A stretch of DNA of 64,000 nt. Source: Meandrina meandrites. Its lineage: Eukaryota > Cnidaria > Anthozoa > Scleractinia > Meandrinidae. The notes beneath the pieces are model-generated. The model was given only the letters and a program-made list of their open reading frames with translations, was not told where the DNA came from and searched no databases. Made by a program: the position numbers and the translations under genes. Positions 1 to 12,842 of this stretch are shown here, in pieces. Location: positions 38,693,417 through 38,757,416 of the forward strand of contig OY855904.1 of assembly GCA_963693305.1 (NCBI GenBank), written 5' to 3'. Positions within the stretch are counted from its first letter, which is position 1, and each line of letters starts with the position of its first letter.

Positions 1-900
1 AAAATGCTATCATTTATAACCAAACGCGTTTTGGTTCCTTGGCATTGCTCATTACATAGATAGACGTCTTTTGTGCTAATTCTTGCACTGATTTCACTAA
101 GGTCAATCACCAGCCAAATATTATTCTCCTAAAAATTGCCGGGTATAAAGGACTGCTTGGGAATCTGATTCCAATCCCGTACGGTGGGGGGGGGGGGGGG
201 GGGGGGGGTTTAAAAGATAAAAAAATTTACACGAAACAATCAAAAGATTGTGACCGGTCGATTACACGGACGACAACCTTCCTTGCCAGGATTATCGGAG
301 GAAGCCCCAACAGTTTGGCACTATAGTGAGAAGTTCTTACCTTTTGGATTGATTGGTCGTTTTCAAATAATTCATCATAATTCATCATTCTTTCGATCAG
401 TCTTGTCTTCTCATCCACCCTGCATGTTATTTTAATATTTGTGTTTTTAAAACTGTCTAAACGAACACACTCACTTCTGAACATTTCAGAATGTTTTTAG
501 AATGAAAATTTCTTTCCAAAGAGCTAATATTGAAGGCAAATATTAATAATTAATAATTATTATTTAATTATCCTGCTATTTTGACATATCACTTTTATGT
601 AATTTATACATATGTACATATTTTGTATTTATTTTGGCTTTTATTTATAGTTGATGTGATGTCTTACAAGATTTTATCAACTTAATAAATGTTGATGAAA
701 ATGGACCCCACCTCAGAAATGATGTCAAAATGCAGGAAATGGCACTTGAGAGAACCCAAATTTGCAAACTTTTCTGGGAGGGCAAGCACGAAGACCCCCC
801 AAAGCCCCGTTCCTTCGGAACTCGTGCAAGCGCCTAAAATACCTCCCACAACATAAAAGAACCCCCCTCAACAGAATCCACCCTAAGGGCCTGAATTTAC
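1..900. other. Left flank with a 23-base poly-G tract
   Basis: The only structure seen is a G run at 186-208 and an AT-rich patch near 540-640. No coding exon is supported. Confidence 0.4.
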
Positions 901-1134
901 CTCATTTATTTCCTTTGCACTGACTACATCTGAATACAAAATTCTCTTGTCAGTGTCTTGTAGCTGAATTAATGGTTGCTTTCGCTTCCCTGAAAGAAAG
1001 AACACATCCATTTCCACTGAGTTGCAAAAGTCTCGCATATCAGGCAGGATCTTAAATATTTTACTGGAAACGTTCCCAGCGACTTCCCGAGCAACACCAG
1101 CACCATGCTCTAACCTTGTTGCATACAAGGTCAT
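901..1134 (-). CDS. Unidentified coding exon, possibly a first coding exon
   Basis: A 78-codon open stretch from ATG (1,134) to an AATGAG|GTAAAT donor, preceded in frame by TAA 21 bases upstream. It encodes MTLYATRLEHGAGVAREV, then ILPDMRDFCNSVEMDVFFL and SAKEINE. Composition looks coding and the 3' edge is a fair splice donor. I do not recognise the family. It lies downstream of the ADAM10-like exons on the same strand and could start the next gene, whose remainder is outside the window. Confidence 0.4.
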
Positions 1135-4100
1135 CACCTTGTCGTTTTGCGCTTATGTTTGCCACAGTTGTTGTTGAAGTGAAAAATATCGCTGTTACGA
1201 CTTAACACATTACCCTTCTCAGGACTTGAACCAATTTCGTATCCCCGCGCAACCCTCGCGATACATTCAAATAGCGCGTAACAACGAACTCTCATTTATT
1301 AGGCTTAAGTATTTATAGCCGAAACGTCTACGAAACAATGTAAAAAGAGTCAGTGACAATCCGTCTAACGTGAAATATGTCAACTCCCGACACACAGGCT
1401 ACACGTATTCGTTATTTAAAGTGTTTCGCATCTATGGTGCATCATTGAATTACAAGGCTAATTACCAGGGTGTTGATGTTGGGCACCCTCCCATGCACTG
1501 CATCCCCCTATTGAAACTTATTCAGGCTGGACTCCACGGGATGATTCTTGAATATTGACTGTAGAGTGATCAAACGGCAGCAATAAAGCTTTTTTATCTC
1601 TTTGTTGCTTTAATCTAAAAAGGAAGATCTTGGAAAATAACGATATGGATTGAATAAGGAAAAGCGAAACACTTCCGGCACGGAAGTAAAAGGCGTTTAC
1701 ACGCAACCATTTTGCAAACGGTGGTCTATTTGAATGACTTAAATTTCTTTTTCTGGTCAGTCCAACTGTGTGCAATTTTAAGCTCAAATTAAAATAATAA
1801 CAACAAAATACCTTAACCAGATACCAAAAAGGTACGGTGCTTGCTTCTTACTTTGTCACGGCAGTGGTTGTCAATTTCAGGTGAAATTGTCCTTGTGAAT
1901 AAATTAGCCGCCACGGGACAAATGGCGGCTTTTGAAATGACGGTTTGTCTCCTGAACCGGTTTATCTTCCTCTGCTTCTCAGTTCGAAGCTGATTTAAAG
2001 CAAAAATACTATGCATGGCTGTTACGTTGATCACTTGAGACTGGAGTGTTTAATTTTCAAGAACGAATGAAAAAGAGATGTCACTTCCAAGACGAGGAAA
2101 TTAATGACACATGGCGTCAAGAAAATCGTTTAACTAACTTCACCGCGGGCTTGCGTTTTATCGTGAATGAAGAATACAACGCTTAAAATGCTTCAGCAAC
2201 ATCAAGGTAAGCATGTCTACGTTTCTATTAGACACAGTTAAGTTCGCGTCGGGAATAATTCAACCTTTGCGTGAAATGTTTACATACACGGCGGTATCTC
2301 CACGATTACTAATTGACGAATTTTAGGCAACTTCGAAATTCGAAAACATCGCACGAAATCATTTCCCCAGCTAATCCTTCTAAAGTCGTAAAGAACAGTC
2401 CTTTGACTTGCAAATACCGAATCAGTTTTGACCAATTATTTCGCTTCGCACATACTTAAATTAGACGATAAGTTTGACCAATTTTGAACCCTATTAAAAG
2501 TGTGTCAAATAAATTTAATTATATTTTGTAAATAAAAGGACACGAAGAACTAAAATTGCTTTCCACGTACTAATTTGATGTCATTCTACAACATTTGGCC
2601 GGTATTTTCCTTCCAGAGTGCTATATTTTTTCACGCGAAGCTACGAAACTCGGCATAAATTTTGAGCTCCGAAAGTGGCAATATGGCGGTTTTCAAGGAT
2701 TATCGATTTTCTCGAAAACAAATCGATATTCAGCCAAACTAAGTATGCTGGTATTTGTTTCTCACAAAGACCTACGTATGGTAAGAATATAAGCGAAATC
2801 CATTTTTCGACACTTGCCGTCTTTTGTCTGACCGTTGGTAACATTGGCTCTTAAAATCGGACCCATTGTTTGAGCTGTACACCCATCTTGTTTGTTAGTC
2901 ATCATTTTAAATAAGAAACAAAGTGCACCCGAGACAAAACAGTCATCTCGATTTTGATTGGCCCTTAGCAAGCTTTGTCTGCCTGTGAGCTGATGAAGTC
3001 TATATAACAAATTTCACTGGGGCTTTCGACCCCAGAGCCCGCGTTACCCTTGTCCGGCGCTTGTCTAGAGGAATGAGACTGTTTTAATAACAAATGCTTT
3101 GCACAAAGCATTTGAATGGGTTACAAACGTGTCGATTGGGAATACACGGCCCGACAAGCTTTCAGCTTTAAGGTCGCGGGGGACACATTTGGCAATTATG
3201 CATTTATTTAAAGCGTATGCACAAAGCGCAACGACTGACATCGACAAGTGTACGGAATATTCACGACTAAATAAAATATGGCCCCTGTGATGCCAAGAAA
3301 ATTGTCAGTGACCCCAGTCAGCAGAAAAGCAAAAGATTCAAGTCGTAGACACAAAACATTTGTTTGCATTAAAAAACTTGCTGCAAGAGATGTTGCCTTG
3401 TTTATGAAATCAATTTATTTTACAATGCATTTTGGTTGTAAATTTTTTCTTTGTTAAACCGAGAGCATTCTTTTCCGCATTGTTCTTTTCTGATCTCAAC
3501 ATTAAAGCGTGGAATGTAATTACCATGGTTACCTCTCTTGGTACTTGTCTTTTATCGGAACACCTTCGGAAATCTCAAAGTCTGGACTTTTCCGACAATT
3601 TTGTGTCCAAGAATTCAGCGCAGATTTAGAACTTCATGAGCTGGCACTGAAGAGAGGTAAACTAGGAATACTGTCGTGTAGTGTGTCCGGCATGACAGTA
3701 GCGGAATTCTACAAGAGCGCTTAAAAAAATAGGCGTTAAATTCAAATTTGCACATTTAAACGACGTTTACTCGCTGGCAAAGTTTAGATTAAAAAATCCC
3801 GGTATGCCATGACACACAAGAGATTTCGGCTGATCTGTTTTTGATAAAATCACAGAGTGCTGTCTTCTACTCGATAAACAAACTTGGACACAAAATCATG
3901 GATTTTTCAGTTTGGCACTAATGGCGCTCTAGCGTCGCCATGAAGCGCGATCTACCAAATTAAAGACGACATTCGTAAACTTCCATCATTCTTTTATGTT
4001 TCTGGAAAAGTTTAGCTCAATCGCACCGAAAACAGATATAAGCGTTATAAAAAATGCTGGACAAGGAAAATTTTGCTGATGAATTTATTCATGGAAGGTG

Positions 4101-4258
4101 CCCCCCGCGACATTAAATACCAGCTTGTCTAAACAAAGGTAATTTATTAATTTATTTATTTTTAAAAACTGTTAAAAGCCGTAAGCCCCTAATAACTGAC
4201 TTTCAATTTTACCGCTACAAAGCACGCAAGAAAAATAAGGAAGTGGTCTCGCGAGCAG
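1135..4258. other. Stretch without recognisable genes
   Basis: AT-rich non-coding sequence with only short chance open frames. The membrane-helix and tail exons expected for the ADAM10-like gene were looked for here on the minus strand and not found. Confidence 0.4.
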
Positions 4259-4330
4259 TAGCCTGTGAACGCAGACGTATTTACAGCTGTGACAAGCGAC
4301 ATCCGGAAATACGTCTGCGTTCGCAGGCTA
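4259..4330. mobile_element. Small palindromic MITE (TAGCCTGTGAACGCAGACG ends)
   Basis: A near-perfect foldback ending GTTCGCAGGCTA, flanked by 9-bp repeats CGCGAGCAG and CGCGAGCCG (one mismatch). That target length is typical of MULE-type elements. Confidence 0.6.
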
Positions 4331-4627
4331 CGCGAGCCGTGGGCGGTTAATTTTTTTTCTCCTCACTTCTTTTCATCCTGAATTTGAGTGGCTATTAAAG
4401 AGCGCTCTTTAGGTCCAGTTGTTCTCCAGCTGCAACACCTGTCCGTCCCCCCGCCTGAAGATGTCACGATTGTTGATGGTCAAATCAAAAACAACAACAA
4501 AAAATAAATAAATAAAATAATAGAAAAAATGTCAAGAAATACTCAAAAAGTTGGCGAATTGCAACAATAAAGTGTGAATCACGATAACAAATTTATTCCT
4601 AATTTTGCAGAACAAAGCAACTTGGTG

Positions 4628-4749
4628 TAGTCTGAAATGTCATCCGTCCTTTCTTCCTTACCCCCCAGAGGAGCGGCGCGCGCCCCTCCTCTGGGCGCGT
4701 CCCTACTCTGGGGGGGTAAGGAAGAGAGGACGGATGACATTTCAGACTA
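4628..4749. mobile_element. Palindromic MITE (TAGTCTGAAATGTCATCC ends)
   Basis: A 122-bp foldback with a GC-rich loop, flanked by 10-bp direct repeats CAACTTGGTG (4,618-4,627 and 4,750-4,759). It sits 88 bp past the last recognised ADAM10 exon in transcript direction. Confidence 0.65.
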
Positions 4750-4837
4750 CAACTTGGTGTAGCAAGCGCAGCGCCAACTTGTTTTACAAAATTTTGTTGC
4801 ACTGTAGTCTAAGAAAGAATCTAAACGCAAGACCAAC

Positions 4838-7800
4838 CATTGTTCCGTTATCCAGTTCCACAAGTCACTCATGGCTGCCTTCGAGAAGAACCTCTTGAAC
4901 GCATCTTTGAGTTTGTTGAGTTCATCGTCGCTGTCCACAGTCACGCACAGGCGATATGCGTCACAGTACCCACGGTGAAGGTTGCAAGTGCTGCCGGGAC
5001 GCTTCAGAATGACTCGACCCAGGAAATTCTGAGAAGAAATGCACTCATCCTGAGAAACAAGAAAACAGGTTAGATACAAAAAAGGAAGTAGAGTTGGAAT
5101 GTATCTCACGATACTTGAGAAGAATTAAAATGGCTTGGAAAAGCTTAATATTTCTGTTCTTTTATAGTAAATGGTTTAAACCCGGGAGTATCAGTAGTTC
5201 GTATAGTGTGATCGTACGGGTGAGAGTAGTTCTGAAAAGAACTGTTGTTGGTGACTGACGTTTCAACAATCTGAACGGAAGTCATATTCAGAGTCAAGTG
5301 AAAATTGTTGTCAGTCAACGATGTTAAAAGTCTGGTCCGTTGAAGCTGATTGGTCAGTTTAGCTATGATGTTATTGGCTGTAAGACTGGTGTAAAGTTTG
5401 CCAACAATAATTAGTCAGTTTTAGTTCCATAGTAACTGTAATCAAAAATTAAACCGCGACTCTTCACTAATGAGAAATAAGCCCAAAAACGTTTTTTGCA
5501 TAAACACTTATAGTAACTTAATTAAGAGCGACAAACACGAAAGAAGGGTTTTGGAGATAAGATTTCAAATTAGTGAATAAGAAGTAACGAGAACTAGAGT
5601 CAAAGCGCGTCAAGGATGAGAAATGGAAGGGATTTCTATTCAACTCTCTTCGGCTGTCATCAGCGTGTGGTGGAACGCGCCGCGCCACGCCGCAAGAGTA
5701 CGCCGCGAAAATCATAGTATACTTTCGGTCAAACGAGCGAAAACTCTCGTGAAAATTTCTATTTAACTGGTCCCAATTTTAACACATGAGAGTAATAGGT
5801 ATAACTGCAGCGAGAGTTGATCCCGTAGACTTTCGCTCTCATAAAATCCTTGTCACTCACATGACTGCTGTTACAACAAACATGACACATCTCATCTCTG
5901 TCCTGCCGACATTCACATTCATTTGTTCCATATAGCGCACAGATTGAGCCAGTACAGCTGCCGTCCAGGCACGTGTTCGATCCTTCATTACATGTCACAT
6001 TTCTTGGTTTTGACTCAGCTTGAGGACAACGACCGTCGCGGCCAGTTTTATATATTAAAGAAAACCACTCTTCAAAGTGCACCCTTTTTATGAAGTCCCT
6101 ACTGTTAACTCATGTTTCCAAAGCATTAAGTGGCTAGGACGGTATTGCTACTCCCCCTGGATGGGATGTTAGTCCATCGCAGGTTGCCCGCCAACATTCT
6201 GTCAGGTTACCCCAATAATTCACCAGTACCGGCCACTTATACACCTGCTGTGAAGGATGAAGCATCTTGTCCAAGAACACAACATAATGGCCCTGTCCAG
6301 GGCTCGAACAAGGATCACTCTACTTAGAATCCAGACCGCTAACCATCAGAGCCCAGTTGCTAAAAGCGTGGATATCTTATCCAGTGGATAAGTGATGGCA
6401 AAAAAAGCTATGCTATCCACTGGATAGTGATTTATCCGGTGGATGCCATTATCCATGCTTTGAACAACCGAGACCAGGCCACTGCACCTCACCCTCCCTC
6501 TCTCGGTACCAGTGTTTTATTCCGGTTTTCGTAGCATTAAAGGAAACCTCCACTCTTACAACAAGTTGACGTTGAATTGTTTGAAATGATGCCAAAATTT
6601 CAAATCAGGTCAAGGGAGAAATAACGTTACATAGTAACAATAAATAGAAAAGTTTATGGTTTTTAAATTTCCAGCGCGCCGCCATTTTGGATCCTTATGA
6701 CGTATTACGGCTGCCGCTATTGTTTGGAAGCTTCCAAACAATAGCGGGAGCCGTAACACGTCATACAAATCCAAAATGGCGCCGCGCTGGAAATTTAAAA
6801 GCCATATTAAACTTTTCTATTTATTGTTATTATTAAATGTTATTTCTCCCTTGTCTTGTAAAATTTGAAAATTAGGAATTATTTAAAACAATTTAACGAA
6901 AACTTGTCTCAAGAGTGGAGGTTCCCTTTAATGCAGGAGAAATGCGAGTCTCCCTTTTTGGGTTTCTTAGCACACCACTGGTTATCAATTCAGGCTTCTT
7001 TTCGCAAACATTTATACCCCAGGCTAAACCAAAGGATATTTGCAACTAGATTCCAGGCTGCACTCTGTTTCTGCTTGGCACACGTGCGCTTGGGATTCTG
7101 GGATGAAAGTACATTCTTCAGTGCAACACTTCCCTGCCACATAACTTAAAACAGAAACAATAAGTACTCAACGTTAGCTTTAATGAAAAAAAAACTCATG
7201 GAAAAAATGTTGCGTACTCTTTTACAGAGCTGAAGCAAATGCCTTCTAAGGTGTTACTATTATATCAGAATCAGCTTAGCACTTGGTTAAATAACTTCCA
7301 GGTCAGGCTGTTTTAAGGCCATGTTACATTCATTAGGCAATTATCCTTGCAACTTGCAATGCATCAATGACGACTGAATAACACTACACGTTGCAGAGTG
7401 GGTGTCACCCAAGTTTGTTGCGTTGCAAGTTCCAAGAAAAAATGCCTCGTGTAACATGGCATCGACTCGGGCTTCGAAAAAGAACTTTGCAGAGCTGCGT
7501 CATGATGCAAGTTATGACGGTGATGATGATCTTCATGATGGTATGTGAGCTACTTGTTATGACGTCATACATACGGGATAACGCACACGCATACCTGCAT
7601 TGCTTTCCCTGCCTGACTGTACATCCGGGTATATTCAAGTCATCATTTCTAGCCACACAACATTTGTCTACCGCGAGGCATTCCTCTGGCCTTCCACAGT
7701 CACAATCTTCACCCTCCTCTACGATCTTGTTTCCGCAGTACGAACCGTTGTTATGAGCTGGTAAAACAAATATTAAGTAGTAAATATTTCAGTTTTTGTT

Positions 7801-10800
7801 TTAATAAAGCCGCCTACCAGTAACTTGTTTGGAAAACCAGCGGAAAGGTGAATTTTCGCAATTTTTATCCTGCACTTTCTCACGTTACTTATCCTGCGGC
7901 ACAGTAAAAGGAGATGATACCCCTTTCAAAACCCTAGAGCTAGTAAACGCACTACGTTCATCCCTGTTCTGCACCCTTGGACTGAGTAACTTCTCAAAAT
8001 ACTCGGATTAATTAGCTGTTCGGGTGAGACTGTGCTTCAACTTCGTGAAATCCCTTCTCTTGTATGTACCTTTAGCCTTAAAAAGGTATCACTTTTGGGC
8101 GGAGCCTCTTCGTATGGGCCATTATATAAACAATAGCCTCCATTTGGCGCGAAAATATGCACGGATATTTGTCCGCGGATGTTATCTGTTCCAAAAAGAG
8201 AACAGTTTTCCGAGAGTGAAGCTCGAGGCAAACTGTGAGCTTCGAGCTATTGTGATTATTATCCTTCAAATATTCCCCAGTTTTGGCTGCATCACGTGAC
8301 GTGTTTAGACCAATCGCGCCAGCGAAAAATATTTGATGGATTATAAAGGGAGACATCTCCGGCTCCCTCCTGACTGCGAGCGTTGATTCAACATTTTGTC
8401 AAATCTGCTCGTTATGTAACGCGGTGCAATGTATCGTGCAACGCTTTCTACAGTTTGCTTCAAGACTGCAATATCTAGCGGGATACATACAAACTCACCA
8501 ATAAAACACTCTGGTCCCTTCGTGGAGATTATGGGAGACATTCTGCGCTTGCTACATGGAGAAAACAGGAAGTTGTTGGGTTCGTGTCCATCGCTTGCTT
8601 GTGAGTACATAACAAAGTTGCCAGATTGACCACCTGGCGAACATTCTGTTGTGTCTGGGTCATGCTAGAAGCGAAACATAAAAAGCAAAAAAAAAAAATA
8701 ATAATAAAAATTTAAAAATGGTCTCTGGCTAAAAATATTTAAAAAGTACAAAAAAAAAAACTATTGCCTTTTTTACCTTGCACGTTAAACATGGCAAACG
8801 ACCCGACGCAATCACGGGTTTATGAACCACCGACTTAGAGTAAGTCTAAAATAACACGAAATATACAGGGAAATTTTGGGGAAAATCTCACTAAAGCGCT
8901 GGAAGGTAATCCATGCGAGTGACGTCATGACAAGACTCAGATAAGCAAACCGGAATGGCGGACGATTTTCCTAAGCACTTTCTAAACTAGCCGGTGTCAC
9001 TAAAACATTTTTTTGAAACGAAAACTTCGCCTAGATTCCTTTTATTTCGCACAGAACACGCTGATGTTGTCTGAGCCTCGTGGGGGAATGATTTGCATTC
9101 TATTTTTAAACCTCGTGCGCTTCGCTATTGATTTTGTTTAATGCAACACAATTTGTCACCAACCTCAGACCCAAAGCTATGCCCAAACTCGTGCACAACG
9201 GTAATAACCGAGGCCTTTCTTGGTAGCCTCGCGCCAAAGTTCAAAAACGTCACCAGCGCTGTATTAAAGTTCAGCTCTTCATCTGACTCTTCCAGGATGA
9301 CCCTCTTTGAGCATATCCCGCCAGGTATCGCTACGTCGGGCTCCGCTACCCAGGCTAGTCCCAGGGCCCCGTCAGAGAAGTCACGGTAAGTGAATAACAG
9401 AGATAAGCAGTAGGCATCGTGATCTATCTCGCTCCATTTGACCAAATAAGGCATGATACCGATGTCCCGTGGACTCTCTAAAGAACCTGGAAATTTCAGA
9501 CGTAAACTGGTTTACTGTTACGTATAAAGCGATTTTTAATTGAGTGTTGAAAGTAATTCGCGTTTGCTTTGGTTTTGCATTTCTAAGCTTAGTGATCGGT
9601 TGAAAAAATCTCACCCAATTTTCTCAACCAATCAGAAAACCAAAACAAGTCGTGACTTGCTCACACGCGTTTTCCCGCGCTCAACACCGGCGATTTGTAC
9701 TTTCTTCGAGTTTTGATTGGTTCACTGGATTGTCCTTTTTTGTGATTGGACAGAGTGATTACTTTGGTTTTGGTTTTACGACACTCAAATGAAAACCGCT
9801 CTAAGAATTTTAGGCGACTTTTTCTAGGTATCTGTCCCAATCTGAGTAAAGCAGCCGTGTCAGGCCTCCAAAGCGAATAAACACCTACCTTCCAATAAAT
9901 GAAGCTTGTATTTAATAAATAAGAAGACATATTCAAGGAAAAGATTTTCAAGAATCACCAAACGTTCTTTGCTGGGAAGAAATGCCAGAAATTTGCAGCG
10001 TAAATGAAAACCTTCTTACCTTCCGTCTTCGAATCGTTAAACACAGTCACAGCTGCTATGACAAATCCAACATCATCCCCAGGCCCCCCATCTTGGTTGA
10101 AGTCTGTCGCCCTGAATGCTTTGTCAGCCATTGCCACGTGGTACACCATCTCTGCTACAGTGGCGCTCTCAGAACCTGAGCCCACGTGCTTAAAAAAGAA
10201 ATGATCAGCTGCAATATGTACAGTGCATGTGTTAAGGCTGGTGTTGTTTGGGTTGCTGCGGCGGAATCTTTTAATGGTAGTCTGTAGAAATGAAATAAAG
10301 TACAGTAAGTGGAAATGTTACGATGGAGGGAAGCAAGGTCAGTGAGTTTTGGAAACGCTTACACATTTCAAACTGACACACTTTATGACACTGAGTTACA
10401 GCGCGGACACTCGAACCATGAACGCCAAGGCTTTATTTTCACTTTATTTGTACTTTATTATCACTCTTTCTATTACTTTATTTTCATTTTATTTGTACTT
10501 TATTATCACTCTTTCTATTACTTTTTTTAGAACTAGCAAATCACAGTCGCGAGGCGATGCAATGGCCGAGACATTTTTCCGCCTTTTTTCCACCGAAAAG
10601 CGTGTCAAACGTTGCGTGGGACAATAAAAACACGGAAAAGAGGAGAAAAAATGTCTGTGCCATTGCTTCAGTTCACGGATGTGATTCGTTAGTTCTGGGA
10701 GAATGTGAAAAATAACTACAAACTAAGAGCTACTAAGTGAACAAAAAGCCATAGCGTTCATGGTTCGAGTGTCCGCACTGTAACAGTGTTCTTTAAAGGA

Positions 10801-12508
10801 GGTATATCGAAAGGGTGCCTTTTTAAAAGGTATGCGAAAGGTGTAAATAAAGGGAGAGGGGTTAGACCTTGGGGCGGAGCCTCCACGTATAATTTTTATG
10901 GGGTCTCCCCCGGGCACTTTAAACGCCATATTGGCCAATGGAGTCAAATTCTTCGCCGATGTTTGTTCAATTTTTTATGCAGCAAGTAGGATTGAGTTAG
11001 TATTCGCTTTTGGCAACAAATAATGCAGTCTATTTTAAGATTTTTCACTCTCAATTTCTATGAATCACTAATCTGATTAGCTTTTTATCAAAATGCTACT
11101 ATCATCAAATTCACACCTTTCCTTCCTAAGCCGTTTTGAAACAAGAGCAAGTAGTCTGTATGAGAAGAAAAATGGCGTTTACTTTTTTTGAGATATCGCT
11201 TTTCTTTTATTCAAGTTTTTAAAATATGCAAATTAGCAAAATGATGACGTCATAAACGATTGATTCTTTGTAGCAATACTCTACTAGTCGTGTTCTACAA
11301 TATGAGAGTGGCAATTGTGTTACTATGGCAACATACTGGGTTTCAGACCCCCCCCCCCCCCAATGCTAAAAGCTTTTCTGTCAGAACTTTGAATTGCTAT
11401 TTACCTGAACTTTCGAACGTTGTAGATCTTTAAAGGGAGCCATTTTCATTTGAATTTTTGAAGAGTTAAATTGAACGCTCGAAGCAGGAAAAATAATCGA
11501 ATGGTAGGGTGTCTTTGAGTGAATGTATCTTTCAACAGGCTCAAGATGAAAAGTTTCACCAAATGCAAAAAAACTTCCGTCAGATCTTCCGTCTAATATG
11601 TGGCCCATCACGAAGGATTTGAGATCACCTGACAACGAGAAGAGATAGAACAAACAAAAACGTTTACTGAAATGTTCAAATCTTTAATTTGCGTGCTCGT
11701 CTACTCATTTACCTAAATCTGAGAAACTCGTGGTCCAGCTAACTAACGATAACCATTACCAGTTGTCGACTGCAGGGACGGATCAAGGATTTTTCTTCGG
11801 GGGGGGGGGGGGGGGGGGGGGGGGTGGTTCACAAAGATATTTTTATTTTTGTTGCAAAATACCAGTTGTATTAGAAAGCCGACCGGTCATCTCAGGGCTG
11901 GGGGGGGGGGGGGGCGCACCCCCCTGCACACTCCCCCTAGATCCGCTCCTGGACTGCTTGACAGACTTAATCGTGTTGCAATGTTTTTAGTTATTAAGAT
12001 AAGCAAGTTTTTCTTTGACATACATCATTTTTCACAAGTGTTATTTACTTGTTTCTACAAGTTTTCTTTCTAGAGTCCTTGTCGAAAACTCGCATTGGCA
12101 GACGCACAATCATCGAGGCAACTCCGCTGTTTAGGTAAGACTGTGGGCCAACGAAAGGGTAGTGAACGAGAAAGACTAAATTCGAAAACGCATCCTCGGG
12201 GCTGTGGGCTGCGGGCGCTTTCGTTCCTAGTCTTTCTCGTTCACTTCCCGTTTGTTGGTCCCTACTCTTCCCTTAGCAGACTGCTTCCAAAACTTGCCCA
12301 GTGGGAAAGCCAAAGAACTATGGCCAAGCTATTAGACATGCAGAAAGTAAAAAACAGGATGCTTTAAACATAAGTACCTTTCACGGTTCCTGTGTAGGCA
12401 GTTCTTGCGTCATAGTCACTATTTTTCTCAGCATCAGAAATCAGGGTTCGAAACTTGATATCTTTCGAGAACAATCTCTTATGCTGCTCCAGCGAGAGGC
12501 AGAAATTC
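4838..12508 (-). CDS. ADAM10: ADAM10-like metalloprotease, exons 3-11 (prodomain to membrane-proximal Cys-rich region)
   Basis: Nine minus-strand exons join in phase: 12,508-12,378; 11,628-11,405; 10,281-10,020; 9,486-9,164; 8,664-8,499; 7,757-7,595; 7,144-7,030; 6,067-5,861; 5,049 to about 4,838. In order they encode the prodomain (YTGTVKG, HILDGRSDG, FHLEPVERYIH), a furin-type site KRFRRS, and the catalytic domain. The zinc site HEFGHSFGSEH spans the exon 6/7 junction, with its third His on exon 7, and a Met (NFVMYSQA) follows. The disintegrin region (GEDCDCG, GKCCTEECTF) and the ADAM10-type Cys-rich part (GSICALYG, CHVCC, RGYCDAYRLC) come next. With exons 1-2 the protein is about 681 residues, ending where human ADAM10 enters its membrane helix. 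No membrane or tail exon was found. Reading through instead reaches a stop at 4,748-4,750 with no helix. The exon 10 acceptor is poor. All catalytic residues are present. Confidence 0.93.
6147..6356 (-). mobile_element. tRNA-derived SINE fragment
   Basis: On the minus strand it has a polymerase III A-box-like TGGTTAGCGGTCTGG (near 6,345) and a B-box-like TTGTTCGAGCCC (near 6,300). A body with ...CCATCCAGGG follows. It is related to the copy at 21,808. Lies in the ADAM10 intron between exons 9 and 10. Confidence 0.55.
6364..6460. mobile_element. Short foldback repeat (AAGCGTGGAT ends)
   Basis: Inverted ends AAGCGTGGATA and TATCCATGCTT, with internal repeats of TATCCAGTGGATA. Noncoding. Confidence 0.5.
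6541..6927. mobile_element. TTAA-flanked foldback element, 387 bp
   Basis: Ends AGGAAACCTCCACTC and GAGTGGAGGTTCCCT, with TTAA directly outside each end (6,537-6,540 and 6,928-6,931). Most of its length is one palindrome centred near 6,730. The TTAA target suggests piggyBac- or Kolobok-type mobilisation. Confidence 0.7.
10399..10780. mobile_element. TA-flanked MITE, 382 bp (CAGCGCGGACACTCGAACC ends)
   Basis: Inverted ends of about 30 bp with TA on each side. The end sequence resembles that of the larger element at 18,330. It includes a local duplication of a TTATTTGTACTTTATTATC-containing segment. Lies between ADAM10 exons 4 and 5. Confidence 0.6.
10795..10930. repeat. Diverged copy of the GGCGGAGCCTCC repeat family
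   Basis: Contains GGTATGCGAAAGG-type motifs, then GGGGCGGAGCCTCCACGTAT, matching the repeats at 13,788-14,169. Confidence 0.5.
11799..11824 (+). repeat. Poly-G tract, 26 bases
   Basis: An uninterrupted G run in an intron, with a shorter one near 11,900. Similar runs at 186-208, 46,325-46,344, 47,466-47,488, 50,779, 51,736, 53,802 and 54,011 mostly fall in repeats. Their lengths are unreliable in any assembly. Confidence 0.9.
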
Positions 12509-12584
12509 CTTTGGATAATTAGAATGAAAAACCAATCATTAAATTTGCAACATTTTCATACCAATTACTTTGCAAAGTTAACTG

Positions 12585-12842
12585 GTTTAGTTTAGCCAAG
12601 AGAGGCTAAAATATAAATTTATAAGCGGTTGCAATGCTGTTTATATTGGTTTGGTTTAGCCAAGAGAGGCTAAAATATAAATTTATAAGCGGTTGCAATG
12701 CTGTTTATATTGGTTTGGTTTAGCCAAGAGAAGCTAAAATATAAATTTATAAGCGGTTGCAATGCTGTTTATATTGGTTTGGTTTAGCCAAGAGAGGCTA
12801 AAATATAAATTTATAAGCGGTTGCAATGCTGTTTATATTGGT
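12585..12842. repeat. 64-bp tandem repeat, four copies
   Basis: The unit starts GTTTGGTTTAGCCAAGAGAG and ends GCTGTTTATATTG. Copies differ by about one base. It lies just inside intron 2 of the ADAM10-like gene. Confidence 0.9.

Noticed and set aside
6147..6356. Functional tRNA gene considered because of A- and B-box-like motifs
   Set aside because: No cloverleaf can be drawn. The sequence recurs with the same body at 21,808, as for a SINE.
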